Shown in pieces: positions 11,176-23,400 of a stretch of 64,000 bases of DNA. Made by a program: the position numbers and the translations under genes. The stretch spans positions 1,922,001 to 1,986,000 of the forward strand of contig OY756140.1 of assembly GCA_963576785.1 (NCBI GenBank), read 5' to 3'. The notes under the pieces are model-generated. The model saw nothing but the letters and a program-made list of their open reading frames with translations. It made no database searches and was not told where the DNA came from. Every line of letters starts with the position of its first letter. The first letter of the stretch is position 1. Source of the DNA: Chlorophyllum brunneum (lineage: Eukaryota; Basidiomycota; Agaricomycetes; Agaricales; Agaricaceae).

Positions 11176-12475
11176 CTAGTTCGCTTTTAGGCAACGTAGT
11201 TTGTTGATAGCATCGCTCAGTTCGACATCTCGCATATCCTCCCCCAGACCCCACCGTCTTCGACTGACGAGCTTGACCCCAACTTCAATGGGTTCTCCTC
11301 CGCACGAAACAGGTGTTGGTTTTTGTGTTTCGACATCCAACGAGGTAGGACGGTGGTCATCGGGCTTCGTAGAGACGATAGAAGACGCTATCTCCGTCTG
11401 GTTTACACCAAAGAAATGTGACAATTTCGCGACCCGTCGTCGTCGTTCCTGGAACTCGGCATGAGGCATTTTCGGTGATGTGGGCGTTACGTATTCTTCG
11501 TCCAAAGGGCTGATCTCTTTCTCGATTGTAGGCGTTGGGGGTACAGAATCAAGTGACGACGATGCGGTCGAGTCAGTACGACGCCGAGTGTGTTCAATCT
11601 TCCGTCGATCATCGAGGACTCGAATTAGCTCGGGTGGAAGCTCCTGACCAAAGAGCTAGTCCAAAACAAGGTTAGAGATGCGACCGGAACTCAGGCACAA
11701 CCACCCCCACCTGAGTCATTTTCCTCGCCCGTTTGACCTCAAGGTAATGATTATGGGCAGTCTCCGGCGAGGCGGGCGGCTCACTGACATCAGATGACAA
11801 GTTGGGAGATAGTCTTGGGGATTTTGATGTTGTTGACCGAGACATATCCGAGATTGAGGGCATACGGAATGAATTTGAGCGGGTGAAATGTGACCTGGAA
11901 CCTGATTCGTCTAAATGCGTCAGATCTAGACTCTTTCTCCGTTTCTTGATTAGCGTGGAGCTGCTGCGCGATGAACCAGGACGACTTGGGGGGTGGGGAA
12001 TGGTTTCAGGTAGCAGTGGTGATTTAATATGTGAAGTGGGTGAAATAGGGGACTGAGGTGTTTCTGGTTTGGGAACATACAGGAGCATAGTAGGGTCAAC
12101 CTTGGTGGCCCGGGGAGTAGCTGGAGATGGAGGAGACTTGGGTCGAGGAAGCCTTCCATCAAGACTCCCTTTGGAATGTGTCTCCAGGGAGGTTTTGTGT
12201 GTATGGGTATAGCCATGAGCAGTAGAGGGTCTAAGTTGGGTGGACGTTAGCGCGCTCTGTGGTGTTCCGAGGTCGTCAATGCTCTTTCGGGTGGCAAAGG
12301 AATCCAGAAGCGAAAACTCAGTAAAGACGCGGCTAAGCTTGCGAGCTTTGCGGAGGCTCAGTCGATGGGATCTATCGGCATGGTCAGAGCAGGGATTCGC
12401 AGCGGAGTCCTTTCCGGAAGCAGGGCGAAGAATGGAGCGTATGCGTGGGGAGCCAGAGGAACCAGGGGTAGCCAT
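11176..12475 (-). CDS. unknown Ser/Pro-rich protein with three related basic-hydrophobic motifs
   Basis: Two exons (intron 11656-11710) encode 414 residues that I cannot assign to a known family. Composition is Ser/Pro/Arg-rich with many SP and TP sites (for example SPRLSP and TPTSPK), as in phosphoregulated disordered scaffolds. Three short basic-then-hydrophobic blocks resemble each other: LRKARKLSRVF at residues 41-51, KRARKMTQLFG at 248-258, and RRVAKLSHFFG at ~327-337. The second is followed by QELPPELIRVL. They could be repeated amphipathic helices, but no function follows from this. There is no signal peptide or membrane segment. The ATG at 12475 is the first in a long open frame. Confidence 0.75.
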
Positions 12476-12968
12476 TGTAGCGAGGACTAGAGTGGAGAGA
12501 TGAGCGTGAAGCTGGCACGGGGGTAAGGATAGTTACCTGTGGGGGTAGGAGCAAAGGAGGGCGGGGGTCGCGTGAGGGGATGCAAGTACTTATATGTTGT
12601 GTGGGTGCGGCTAATGTGTACACGAGGTCGTACGTTACTATGGTCTTCACCCTGCCCTCCATCCCCTCCAGGCACTTGTCCATCCGCAAGGGCAGGTCCA
12701 AACACACCGGGCAGCCAAATGCAGCTGCAGCACGATTGGAAATGTATCCTCTCGTGCCTGTCCAGCTGTGCTCGTCCCCGTCCGTTCTCTGCGCCAGCTT
12801 GGCAACCCTGTTGGCGACATACCCCTTTTGGGACCGCCGGTCCCTTTTCAGGAATCAGACGCAAATCCGGACGCAGCAGGCACACTATTCCCACATTCGC
12901 TACAATAGACAAGTATTAACCCAGACCTAACCTACGAGATCCCGACAGACCATAGTTCACGTGTCCGA
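12476..12968. other. intergenic between two minus-strand genes
   Basis: 493 bp holding the promoter of the 12475 gene and the 3' end of the Arf-GEF gene. Open frames of 100-140 codons on both strands here overlap each other and show no family resemblance. Confidence 0.5.
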
Positions 12969-15900
12969 TCATAAATCATACTCTGTAGTCGTCGATAAAC
13001 CACCTGTTAGCCGCTTGCTCACCGGCAACAGCTCCAGGGTCGACGGCACCCTCACCAAAGAGACGCGCTTCGCGCACCGCGTCTTATCCCAAGCCTCTGC
13101 CTCCTCCATCAGACTTTCTTGGGCAGTATAGAACCTTTCATGATCGGGATCAGCCTCCTCGCCCTCTTGTGTGACATCGTGGGTGGCTTGCCATCTCATG
13201 ACAGATGTAGCCTCGCTTTTCCGAAAATGTCCCTCCTGTTCAGGAGACACATCTGACAAGATCGACTCTGAGGTGCTTGGCCGTGGCGAATTAAGCATCC
13301 GCGACGCTCCAAGTAATGATGATCCCAGGTCATCCGACGATGGCCAATTTGGTCCAAAGTCGATAGCAGTGTGGAATGATTCACACATTGAAGATTCCGA
13401 CTTCTGGCGCCGTTGGATTTGCAACGCCCTTCCAGGTAACTCTTGCTGAATGTCATACATCGACAAGGTCATTTGAGGGATTTTTGGACTCTGCCGACTC
13501 TGCAATGTCTCTTTTGCAGCTCGCAATGCGATATCCTTTACCTCCTTCCAGATGCGATTCTCCGCCAATATGTCCTCGCCAAGGATGCTCCGGTGACAGC
13601 GCATTCGTGCAATGTCTAATCGTAGTTGCATGACTGTCCTAACCCTCGCCCGGACCGCAACCACAAGACGATCCCGGGTTGCTTTTTGGAATGGGGTCAA
13701 CGTCGCAACATTACGTACAAACCGCATCTGCGTGTCCAGATGGCTCTCGGTTGCAATTAGACGATCACCTAATTCCGCAATTTTGGCCTCAATGATTTGG
13801 GAACGAGATGGAAGTCGAGGGTGGCCAGTTGAAGAAGATCCCGGCGACAGTAGTTCCAGAGAGGAGTCAGTGCATAGGCTCAAGTCAGCTTTGGATGTCA
13901 TGGGAGTGTAAATGTCAAGGGGTAGCGCAAGTTCAGAACACTTTCTTGCTTGCGTCTCGGCGGCGAGGTCGGCCTTTACTTGATCAAAAGTATCTTTGAA
14001 CTCGGCAGATTTCTCGACCTCAAGCGGAACTGATGCTTCCAGTTCCACTTCCTCCCGGTTAGTTCTGAGCGTCACCTTCCCTTGAATAGGTCTTCGTTTG
14101 CTCACAGGGTCGTCCCCGGAAAGCATTTCCAACAACTCTTGAGGAGCATTGTCATCCCACTTGTCTGAGTTAGTGGAGGGCGAATGCATCTGGTTCTGGA
14201 GGTCGTGCAGATGAGAAGTTGCGGCGGCAACACCGGTGAGTTGCATATTCCTCCCAGACATGCTCGCCAATCGCATGCGAACTCCTGCCGACTTGAACGC
14301 ACTTGCGTAGTTGATCCGCGAGATCCATTGGTTCATGTCATTTTCCGTGGATGCCTGGAGAAGGAGATGTCGGCCATCGGATAGCACCAAGCGGAATGTA
14401 AACCGATGCTGAATCCGACTCGTATCAATTTTTGTTGGCGTGAGGTCAATAAACAGGAATACCTTTGTGTACGATTTGTCGTAAACTGCAATTGCGTTCT
14501 TCAGAGAAAGTAGCTCGTCCAGCTTCAGTATGGCCGACTGGGGTATGAGGAATTGACCATCATTCGTCTCGGCACCGTTGGTGAGGGTATTTAGCCAGGT
14601 CGGGTCCTTTGAGAACAGAAGCTGGGACCCAGTAAGAACCACACCCCACGACTTCCATTTACGACCTATGGGTTTTTTCCCGCCTTCCAAAATATCATCT
14701 TTACGTCCTATGACCCCAACCTTCGTCACTCTCAGGGTCGAGAGCTCTTCATAAGTGTCAATGATACTAGAGTTCGTTGGAACGAAAGGACTCGATGACC
14801 CGCCGGCGGCAAGGCCAAAGAAAGGCGTCGAACGAGTATCGGATCCAACCTCCACAACGTGTGCATTGACAAAAGCGAGTAAAAGCTCCTCTTCATCCCA
14901 TTTTTCAGCAGTTCCTTCGTAGCTAAATGGATCCGACAGGAGTATATGGTCTTCAACGTTAATCCGTAAGGGGTGGAGAAGGTCCTGAAGGATGGTTAAA
15001 CTCGGAAACTTGACAAAAGGGGGCATTGACTTACATTGCTAATCATATAATATGGGTCAATTTTGTTGGTTTTGATGGTCATCATCGCTCCAGACGAGTG
15101 TGATGGATTCATAGACGGTAACTCTCGAAATGCTGAGGACCGACGGTGGGTATCCGTTACGAGACCGCGTTGACCGTTGAAATCTAGCGGATCCTCGATA
15201 AATATGAAAGGAGCAAAGACAATATTATCATATAGATACTACAGATACCCGTCAGTAATCTCGCATTGCCATGTATGAGGTAGCCTTACTTCTAGAATCT
15301 CGGGAGCAACCCCAGGCAGTCTTGTGTTCTTGACATAATCGGGTTTGGTCATCTTATGCTTGTTCGACTTGTTGAAAGCATCTGTATGAAGCATAATTAA
15401 GCTGAAGGCTAAGATGTAGGGATGGTCTAGGCAGCAGTTTTAGCATCAGTGAAAGGGCAGCGAAAAGACCAAAATTGCGCCACATACCTTCTGATACATA
15501 GAGAGACGAGTTACACTGGATATAACGTTTAGCAAATGCCTCCATGACGCGATCGATTTGTTGAGTTTCCTTCGGTAACCCAATTTCGAGGAGTAATTGG
15601 CGTAAGGCGATGTCAAGGGGATCCCCAACAAAATCGAAGCGCCCAATGAATGCTTTCAGTGCCATCACGTAGAATGGTTCAGTACTACAGGGATGGAGTC
15701 AGAGGGTGCACCCCCGAATTTTAAAGAACCCTTTACCTGGATGCTAGGATGCTTGTAACTTCAATCTTGCTGACAGTGTCCAGCAATCTGCTAACATAGA
15801 TATCGGGAGGTTCTCCATTCTCCATGGGCGACGGGATGACGACTGGCTTGCGAAGTGGCTCAGATGCAGCGTTGAGGAGAGGGGAAGTAGGGGACGACGT

Positions 15901-17100
15901 AGGAGAAGCCACCAACATTGTTGAGGACGAAAATACATTCAAAGAGAGTCGGTGTAAGAGAGGTGAATTTGTTTGAGAGCGAACCCTTGGAATGGGGAGT
16001 TTCTCATTTACTGCCGCCTCGGAAAAGCTGACAGACGGTGTTCTGCAGGGACCTGGACCTGAGCGATGCGGTAACTGTGCTTGTTCCCTTGGGACTGTCG
16101 AATTGGCTGTATTCGGGCGGCGAGGTATGGGTGTGACGGGATCTGGGGGTGATGACATGGGAACCTCCGGATTGATAGTAGGATAATACGACTGAGGACG
16201 CTCTGAGCATGAACGGGAGAGAGGATCACGGGCTTGAAATTTATGTTGTCGGGGGATGGGAGGTGGAAGATCAGAAAGGTTTACCTCCATAGACGAGTGC
16301 CGATGAGAAACGTCGCCGTGAGCGGTAGAGGGACGTGTTTGTAAATTGGGAATATCGGGTTTCTTTCGAGTCCAGAAAGAACCTTTCCTGGACAGGGATT
16401 TCAGAGGGTCTGTCTTTGATTTTGTATCGGCGGTATTGAAACCAAAAATTGATGCAGGTGCAAGGGACATTCCTCGAGTCCGTCGTGCCTCGTTTTCTGA
16501 GGTCGCGGTAGCTGACGTTTGGTTTAACCTCTGTGAGCTTTTTGATCGTCTGGCAACCGCAGTAGGTTCTGCAGAAGGAGAGGCAGAAATAAAGGCGACC
16601 GTATTCACTTCGCTTGCTGACGGGGATGAAGAGGACGCGCGAGGCACAACATGCGGCAGCCCTAATCCGAGGGAAGCCTGAGCAAGAAGGGTAGTTGGAC
16701 GAGGAACATTTGGACGAGGAACATCCTCACGAGGTGCCATAATCTGTGAGTTGTGGTTGGGTGCGTTTAGCGGAAGGGATGTAAGGAGACCTGAAGGAGT
16801 TGGTGGAAGAGCTTTGTCACGTTGGATGAGAGGTGTAGTTATTGTAGTATCTCCATTTTCCTCGATATTCCCAGAATGACGAGGGCGCTGTGGACTAGTA
16901 TGATTCACATTGTCACGCTTTCTCCATCCCGAGAGTGATAGGAAATGGGTCGTCCTCTCAGTCGTCGTGGTGATTACTTGAGTGCGGGTAGTCGTTGTTT
17001 CAGTCACAATCAGCGGGGATTGTCTGCTATCGTGATATGAAGGAGGCACTTCTTGTTCAGGAATTGGAGAGCTCTTGATGTTCAAAGAGAGACGTCCCAT
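12969..17100 (-). CDS. Sec7-PH Arf guanine nucleotide exchange factor
   Basis: Five exons (introns 14985-15034, 15239-15289, 15427-15487 and 15685-15736) give 1305 residues. The first ~430 are disordered and Ser/Thr/Pro-rich. The Sec7 domain follows: RFDFVGDPLDIALRQLL, then LPKETQQIDRVMEAFAKRY with the glutamate finger in KETQ, and motif 2 as ILAFSLIMLHTDAFNKSNKH. A PH domain lies in the last exon (KWKSWGVVLTGSQLLFSKD through HLLLQASTENDMNQWISRIN), followed by a coiled-coil-like segment and an acidic tail. This order matches the Yel1/Syt1 type of Arf exchange factor, which activates Arf GTPases at the plasma membrane or Golgi and places itself by its PH domain. ATG 17100 is used; the frame stays open upstream only through a TTG. 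Confidence 0.87.
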
Positions 17101-17531
17101 GAAAAGAGGGATGTTTGACGAAAGTGGTGGTGGGGAGAGGTAAAGCAATGGGACTATGGGTAAAATGTTCTTGACGGCCTAATGAGCAATTTCGGAGTTA
17201 TATCATTGCTCTGTCCTGTACCCGATTACCTGCTGGCGTCAAGTTTTCCTCACGGTAGAGAGGGTGATAGGGATAGAACGATTCGGTTACCCACAAGTCA
17301 GGCTGTGACGACAACATCGTGACACAGTTGGTGACCGTTACCAACACATAATAGGTACCATCACTGGTGGGGTTAAGTATAGAATAGTGGCTATCGATGA
17401 GCAAAAGAGTATTGCGGTGGTTTTGCGGATGTTTAAATCAAGGAAGCGAAAACCAAACAAGTATTGAAGAATACGAAGATAGGTAAGCAAAGGGAAGCAG
17501 AGGTTAGTACCATTGACCGATATCGCATATT
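17101..17531. other. intergenic/5' leader region upstream of the Arf-GEF gene
   Basis: 431 bp between the pescadillo stop and the Arf-GEF ATG, same strand. A frame without an ATG (minus strand, 17198-17404) ends at a good donor and could be part of a spliced 5' leader, but it does not join the coding frame in phase. Confidence 0.4.
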
Positions 17532-19605
17532 TCAGATTGAGGCCTCTTTCTCCCTTTTCTTCTGCTGCAATATCGCCTTTTTCTTTGCTTCCAGGAGGAC
17601 CCGCTGTGACACGCCACTACGATCAGTCATCTAGCATGATAACAATTGAAGTTGAGCTCTAACCTCCGACTCTTTCCTCTTTTGAGAGTGTCGCATCTTC
17701 TCGTAAAGCTTTCTCTGCTTGTTGCTCATCATCATCTTGTTCATATCCTCTTCCTCTACAGGTCCCGCCTTCTGTTGCTCCATACTTTGTTTCCTCTTTC
17801 CCAGTTTACTGATCTCTTTTTCATAAGTAGCGTAATCCATACCAGCAGCTTCCGCAGCCAGCTCGGCTGTGCGGAGAGAAGAGGGATCTTCATACGCGTT
17901 CTCCAGTGCTTTCTCGAATCGACGATCGTTTGGTACTGTCTCACCACTTTCGACGGCTTCTCCATCAGCGCTTTCGTCTTCGGATTCAGAGTCCCCAAGT
18001 TCGAGTGGTGTGCCAACAGGTCCCGTAGTAGGGTATTCATCGAAGGGACTAAGGTGAGGTGGCAAGGTTTGTCCCTGAGCATAGGGCTCCTCGAGCAGGA
18101 TTTTCCCGGAGTTGATGCAATCGACAATCCATTGGGGCTGGACGTACTTTCGTCTCGACCGCCGTTCCTTTTCTTCTGCTGATTCAGCTTTGAGTGGGGC
18201 TATAGGGCGATCGATAACGACATGAGTGATTGACGGGTCGTCTTCATCTATAGGACTACCATCCCCTGAGGAGGCTGGCCATCCGACTCGCCCTCCAAAA
18301 CTGCGAATGAGGAACTCGAATAATGATCGCGAGGTTTCTCGAGATAGAAAGAATGTGTAGGGAGTAAACAGTTTCGTTGAGAGAGGTCTAGGCAGTGACT
18401 CCAGAGTCTTGAGAGTTGGAAGAGAGGTGTTGGATTCTGTGAATTTTGATGGATGTGGGATGAAATCTTCATCCTGGTTTTCCTCAGGGGTAGACGATAT
18501 CGCATGTGGTGTAGAATCCATCTCAACATCTTCTACCGATATTGTGATATTTTTTATGATTTGTCGAACGTCTTTGCCCGAAATTTTGCGGCCGCCAACC
18601 TCGACATACTTGTGGTTTTGGATAGGGGAAGCAGAAGAGCGACCGGCCTCTTGCAAGCTAAAAGCTCCAACACCAGCAGCAGCCTCGTATTTCCTGACAT
18701 CCAGTGGTGGTGGATACACCAAACCAGCGTCTGTGTAAAGCTTGAAGAAGACGAAGCCGAGAAGCGTTTGATATAATTCGAGAAACGTGAGCATCACGCG
18801 GACATCTACATCATTTGGTATCTTCGACCGCGATTACTAGGAGTGTCCCAGAAATAAGTGAAGTTGACTCACATTTTGAGTAAATTCGTATGGGACAAGC
18901 CAGGTGATTGTTTGATCCATGACCTCGGCCTGATAATAGACACCTTTAATTGAGAGGAATGATTTTCTGAGGGACTGGGAGTGCATGACATAGAGTTGCC
19001 ACTCCGCTGAAAGCCTCGCGCAGTTCTCGATAAGCTCAGGTGGAAGGCGCTGGCCAGAAGGCAAAGAAGCAAATAGGAAAGTCATACAAAGTGCATCATC
19101 AATATCCCGGAGGGCATCGATGAAAGTTGGATATCTAGTTCAGCAAATGAGAATGCAGGAGAAGGCAATGCACTCTCGACACACCTTTCCTTAATTATAT
19201 GGTCCAAACGATAAACTGGTTTATTCTCCTCCAGACTCTTTGCACTACTCCATTCTCCACGACCCAACGCTCTGGAAAGTTTCTTGGCGAATGCCTTGTG
19301 CTCTCGCAGCTTTTTAAGCACCGGTTCATGCGCGAGATATGCGATGTCCTTGGTATAATAGAAGGATGTGGGTGCGGATGAACCCTTGTTGGCTTTTTTT
19401 TTGTTTTTAGGTTCTCTTGGAAATATTCCTAAGTATCTCTAATTATGAACTTGGGCACTATAGCAAGAAACTGGCCAGGCTTGCCTTTCAGGATGCAGAG
19501 GCGGCGAAAATCAGCCAAGGAACACTGGAGTTTTTTCACAGCGGCTGTGCGAGTAATGTAGGCTTTCGCAGCTCCTGCTTTGCCTTTCTGGCGTATTCGA
19601 CCCAT
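17532..19605 (-). CDS. pescadillo homolog, 60S ribosome biogenesis factor
   Basis: Five exons (introns 17604-17663, 18822-18872, 19135-19184 and 19429-19484) encode 618 residues. The pescadillo N-terminal domain is well conserved: [99 protein letters not shown] domain follows ([16 protein letters not shown] through [16 protein letters not shown]), then an acidic stretch and a Lys-rich coiled-coil tail. The protein works with Erb1/Bop1 and Ytm1/WDR12 in pre-rRNA processing of the large subunit. Intron 1 must use a GC donor (G|GCAAGC), since only that joins Lys-Gly-Ile-Phe in phase. The gene is divergent from SmD2, with 139 bp between the ATGs. Confidence 0.94.
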
Positions 19606-19744
19606 TATGCGAGGAAGCGTAAGAGCTTTGGACCCGTACGCCCAGCATCAAAAACTTTGTTGTGCGCAAACACCTGGACCAAACAACTTGATCCCCGAGA
19701 CGATCAAGTCCAATCTTTGAGTACTCCACCTCGTCGAATACATT
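19606..19744. promoter_or_regulatory. shared divergent promoter, pescadillo / SmD2
   Basis: 139 bp between start codons of a ribosome-biogenesis gene and an spliceosomal Sm gene; both core promoters must lie here. Confidence 0.5.
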
Positions 19745-20334
19745 ATGAGGTACGCGCCTTCGTTGCATCTCAAGCACATTATTGATACTTTTCTAGCCAG
19801 TACGTACATGTGCCCAAATCAGAACTCGACGAGGCCCAGTTGCGCCAGTTGGAGGAGCATGAAATCTCCCAGGGACCTTTGTCGGTCCTTCAGCAAGCCG
19901 TCCGCAATCATACCCAGGTCCTCATCTCCTTGAGAAACAACAAGAAGCTGCTGGCGCGTGTGAAAGCTTTTGACCGCCACAGTAACATGGTGTGTATTCC
20001 TTCTGCGAGCGCGAGTTGCATCCCATTGATATCGAACAGGTTCTCGAGAATGTGAAAGAGGTATGTCTTTTTCTTCTCATCCAGAGGCCAATTGCTTAGT
20101 CTAGTTCGATTAGATGTGGACGGAGGTTCCGAAGGGAAAGAACAAGAAGCCAGTTAACAAAGACCGCTTCATTAGCAAGATGTTCCTGCGGTATGTTGTC
20201 CTCGTGTCAAGCAGGACTAGATTACTCATCCACCACCATACCAGTGGCGATTCTGTCATCCTTGGTTCGCAGCATGTCCCTTTCCATGTAGTTTGTTTAG
20301 CTAACCTTCTTCAGTTCTCCGCAACCAGGCATAG
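19745..20334 (+). CDS. small nuclear ribonucleoprotein Sm D2
   Basis: Six exons of 5, 193, 21, 77, 20 and 20 coding nt (introns 19750-19796, 19990-20039, 20061-20113, 20191-20244 and 20265-20314) give 111 residues, the usual SmD2 size. The Sm1 motif region [20 protein letters not shown] with [20 protein letters not shown], then MWTEVPKGK and [21 protein letters not shown] (Sm2), are all intact. It is a core ring subunit of U1, U2, U4 and U5 snRNPs. The first coding exon holds only ATGAG; the join gives Met-Ser-Gln-Tyr-Val-His-Val-Pro. All junctions are fixed by the near-invariant family sequence, so this very fragmented structure is well supported. Confidence 0.93.
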
Positions 20335-20436
20335 ACCCCAACAGCCTGTGTGTGGGCGATATTGATCCTTCAAAACAGCTTTTGTAAACCTCTACTATTC
20401 TTACAATCTGTCCATATTTCATGGGTCTATTATTAA

Positions 20437-23400
20437 TCACCCTCTCCTACTCCTCAAGCTTCTCAACTCGGATGCGTCATGTTCCTCGATCTGTCTCATT
20501 GCGTCAAAAACCGCACCGAGTGCCAGCCAACCAAAACTTTTCGCGCCGAACTTTCCTTTCTTCACCTCGACAAACGACAGCTCCCACGCCAACCATGTGT
20601 ACTTCAGATAGTCCTCCAACGTTCTATCTTCATCACCCTCAAACTCCAATCTCACCCCTTTCACCAGGGTATCAGTTGTCTCTCGCACTTTTGTCATATG
20701 TTCCTTTCGTGTTCGAGGTTGTGATGTTTTCTGTGTGATCGTTCCGATGAGAACTTCCTCCTCTGAGAGCATGACATTCCTGTGGGATAAACTGTGGTTA
20801 GCGGCGATACCCGTAAACTCGGCCGAAAAACGCCTGAAGAGCCTCGCAACGTCGTCGATGGCTGATGGTTCCCAAGGGCCTTCTGTATCCAAAAATCTTT
20901 TCACTCGTCGTTCGACCAAGTCGAAAACGGTAGATTCAGGATCACGTAACCTGAAAGCAGACAGATTATCGGTGAGCGTCTGGAGGCGTCTCGACTGTGT
21001 TCTTCTTGTGCGCCACCGGGGTCGACTGGGTGTTGGGATATCGTCGAGTTCGATTGCTCTGAAGAGCTTCCCGATTACCTTGTAACTCGGATAATAATGC
21101 ACGGAGTCCGGGTTGATTGTTTCGGGCGCATTCCAGTCAGGCTTCGCCTTGAATTTCAGTTTGGGGATGGTTCCTGGATTCACTGCGCGGCCTGACTTGG
21201 GGTAATCGACCGCGTCACTATGCAACTGGGCGAGAGTAAGACAATCGCCATCCTCGATCCCCATGCGCGACTGATCCGCGATGATCAGCCAATTGATGGC
21301 AATAATCCCAACTACCTAGTCCACGGTTAGTATAGAGCTCATCTGACATCTTCAGTCGTGCCTCTCACATCAGAGATGATGTATTCCATTACAAAGTCGG
21401 CGACATCCTCCATGCTACTAGGCCTGTCGAGGAGTTTTCTTTGTGTTGGCGCATATTCTGCTGGTTCATATGTAGGTCTTCGCGGCGTGAACCATGGGTG
21501 GTCCCTCAACGGAATGATATTGTAGATATCACCATCGAGGTCTCCTCCGCCGAGACAAGATGGGAGTGGTCGCCTACCTGTAAACGTTTGTGAATGCAAT
21601 GCAGTAGTGGCAAATGGGACTCTCTTACCCTTGACGCTGAACACAACTGTATTATAAAGAGGCTCCCTCGCAAAGCAAGAACTTTCTGGGGGAGTTCCAA
21701 TAGCATGTACTAGTTGCACATCCCCTGGGTGGATGGTCGGCGATCGTGAAATGAGTAATGGCCCCTCTAAAAAAACCACGCCCTGAGTCTGGTGCTTGAT
21801 ACAGGCAAAGACCTGGCCTTCTTGGAGGTAGTGATGAACGTCGGCGACACCAACAAGGGTCCACGCATCTGGGATTGGGATGCGGGCGTGATGTTTGAGA
21901 TCACGGAGGACGTGGTACACAGCAACCTTTAGGAGTTGATTGTAAAAGGGATCGTCGTATATCGAGTCAAGTCCGAGCTTTGCCAAGCTATGCATAGTCG
22001 ATGGGAGCCTGAACGAGCCCCCCAGACCGTGCATTTCCAATAGACGAGCAGCCTTGCTCAATGTTGAGGTAGCATCCTTTGTCTCTTGGACGGCCCGCTC
22101 CTGAAAGTCAAGGAAAACATTGTATGGTATCCCTAGACCCTCAAGCAACGTGATGAGCGGGCGATTCAGGTAATATGTTGTTGGTCTGTCAAAAGCTCTC
22201 GCAATTTCAATCTCATGCTCCCCGAGCCCTCCATCGGTCTCGAATTTGGTCATGGAAGGCCTTAACCCAATGGTATGGGCCCCGTTCAGAGTATGATCGA
22301 TTGATAGCATTCCCTTAGATCCACGATAGCGCACTTGGTAAGCATGTGGGAAGTCAGATAGCTTGCCAGCTTTTCGCTTTGTGGATCTAAGCTTTTCCCA
22401 TATCGCACGCGCAAGATCCTGGGACATAGTGCCTACACCATCCGTAAATACGTACTTGTCATCAGGGCTCTTGATATCCTCCAACGCTAGGATTTCTTCG
22501 ACGGGGACTACGGCGGCATCCGTGGCAGTAAATGCCTGTGATATACGTGCAGCGTATCTAGCGGGACAGCGCATGAGGGTTGGATCGTAAGAGAGGTTGT
22601 CGAAAATCCCGAGACTGTTAATGATTGTGTGCGCATCGACAAAGCCATGTTGCGGGTCACTGAAGTCTTTCACGAACCTGAAGGAAGCGCATGAGAAAAC
22701 AGCCGAAGTAGGTTGCAGGAACTTACCAGACCGCATGTTCCTTTAGGGCAGATTGTGAATATGCAAGGAATTTGAAAAGACGACCCGCAATCGAAAGCCC
22801 ATTCTTGAGGAAACTCCCGACCCGGTTCTTAATGAAGCTGGGTCCATCGATGTCACGGTCGAAACGGTATTGTAGATTGTTCTCATCGCGGAAAGCGACA
22901 CGTAAGAAGCTCTCGTGGTGATCGCTATGATAGCGGCGAATGACACGGTTTGACTGTTCAGGATAGGGGCCACTTAAGAACATCGTAGTCGGGGTAATGG
23001 TTACATGCAGTGACTGGTAGTAGCTGCCATCGTCAGGGACCAGCGAGACCGCATCACCCTGTTTCACGAAATCACGTTCTATGGACTCGAAACAGGACAA
23101 GATGGGCACGTTCTGGTCGTCACTGTACCACAGTGCACTGACCTGATTGTGGAACTCCCTCAGGAGTTTGGCTGTGTATTCTTGGCCCTTGGCCCTCACG
23201 AGCTCCCTGACCCTAGGCAGAAGTTCAAGTAGCTCGGCAGTGTCCAGGACCATGTTTTGCAACAGCGAGGCCAACTGGAAGGCGACACACCAATTAAACC
23301 GCCGGAGATTCCACTCCAACACCTCCAGCCTGTTGACTGAAAAGAGGCCGCGCCGCTCTATCATGGCCTCATAGGAATGGATATGTCGCCATTCAGCTGC

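Noticed and set aside
12487..12930. Overlapping open frames on both strands between two minus-strand genes
   Set aside because: Both strands are open over the same GC-rich stretch and neither resembles a protein family; promoter DNA is the simpler reading.
17101..17148. Start of the Arf-GEF at 17148
   Set aside because: The codon is TTG; ATG at 17100 is the first standard start in the frame.
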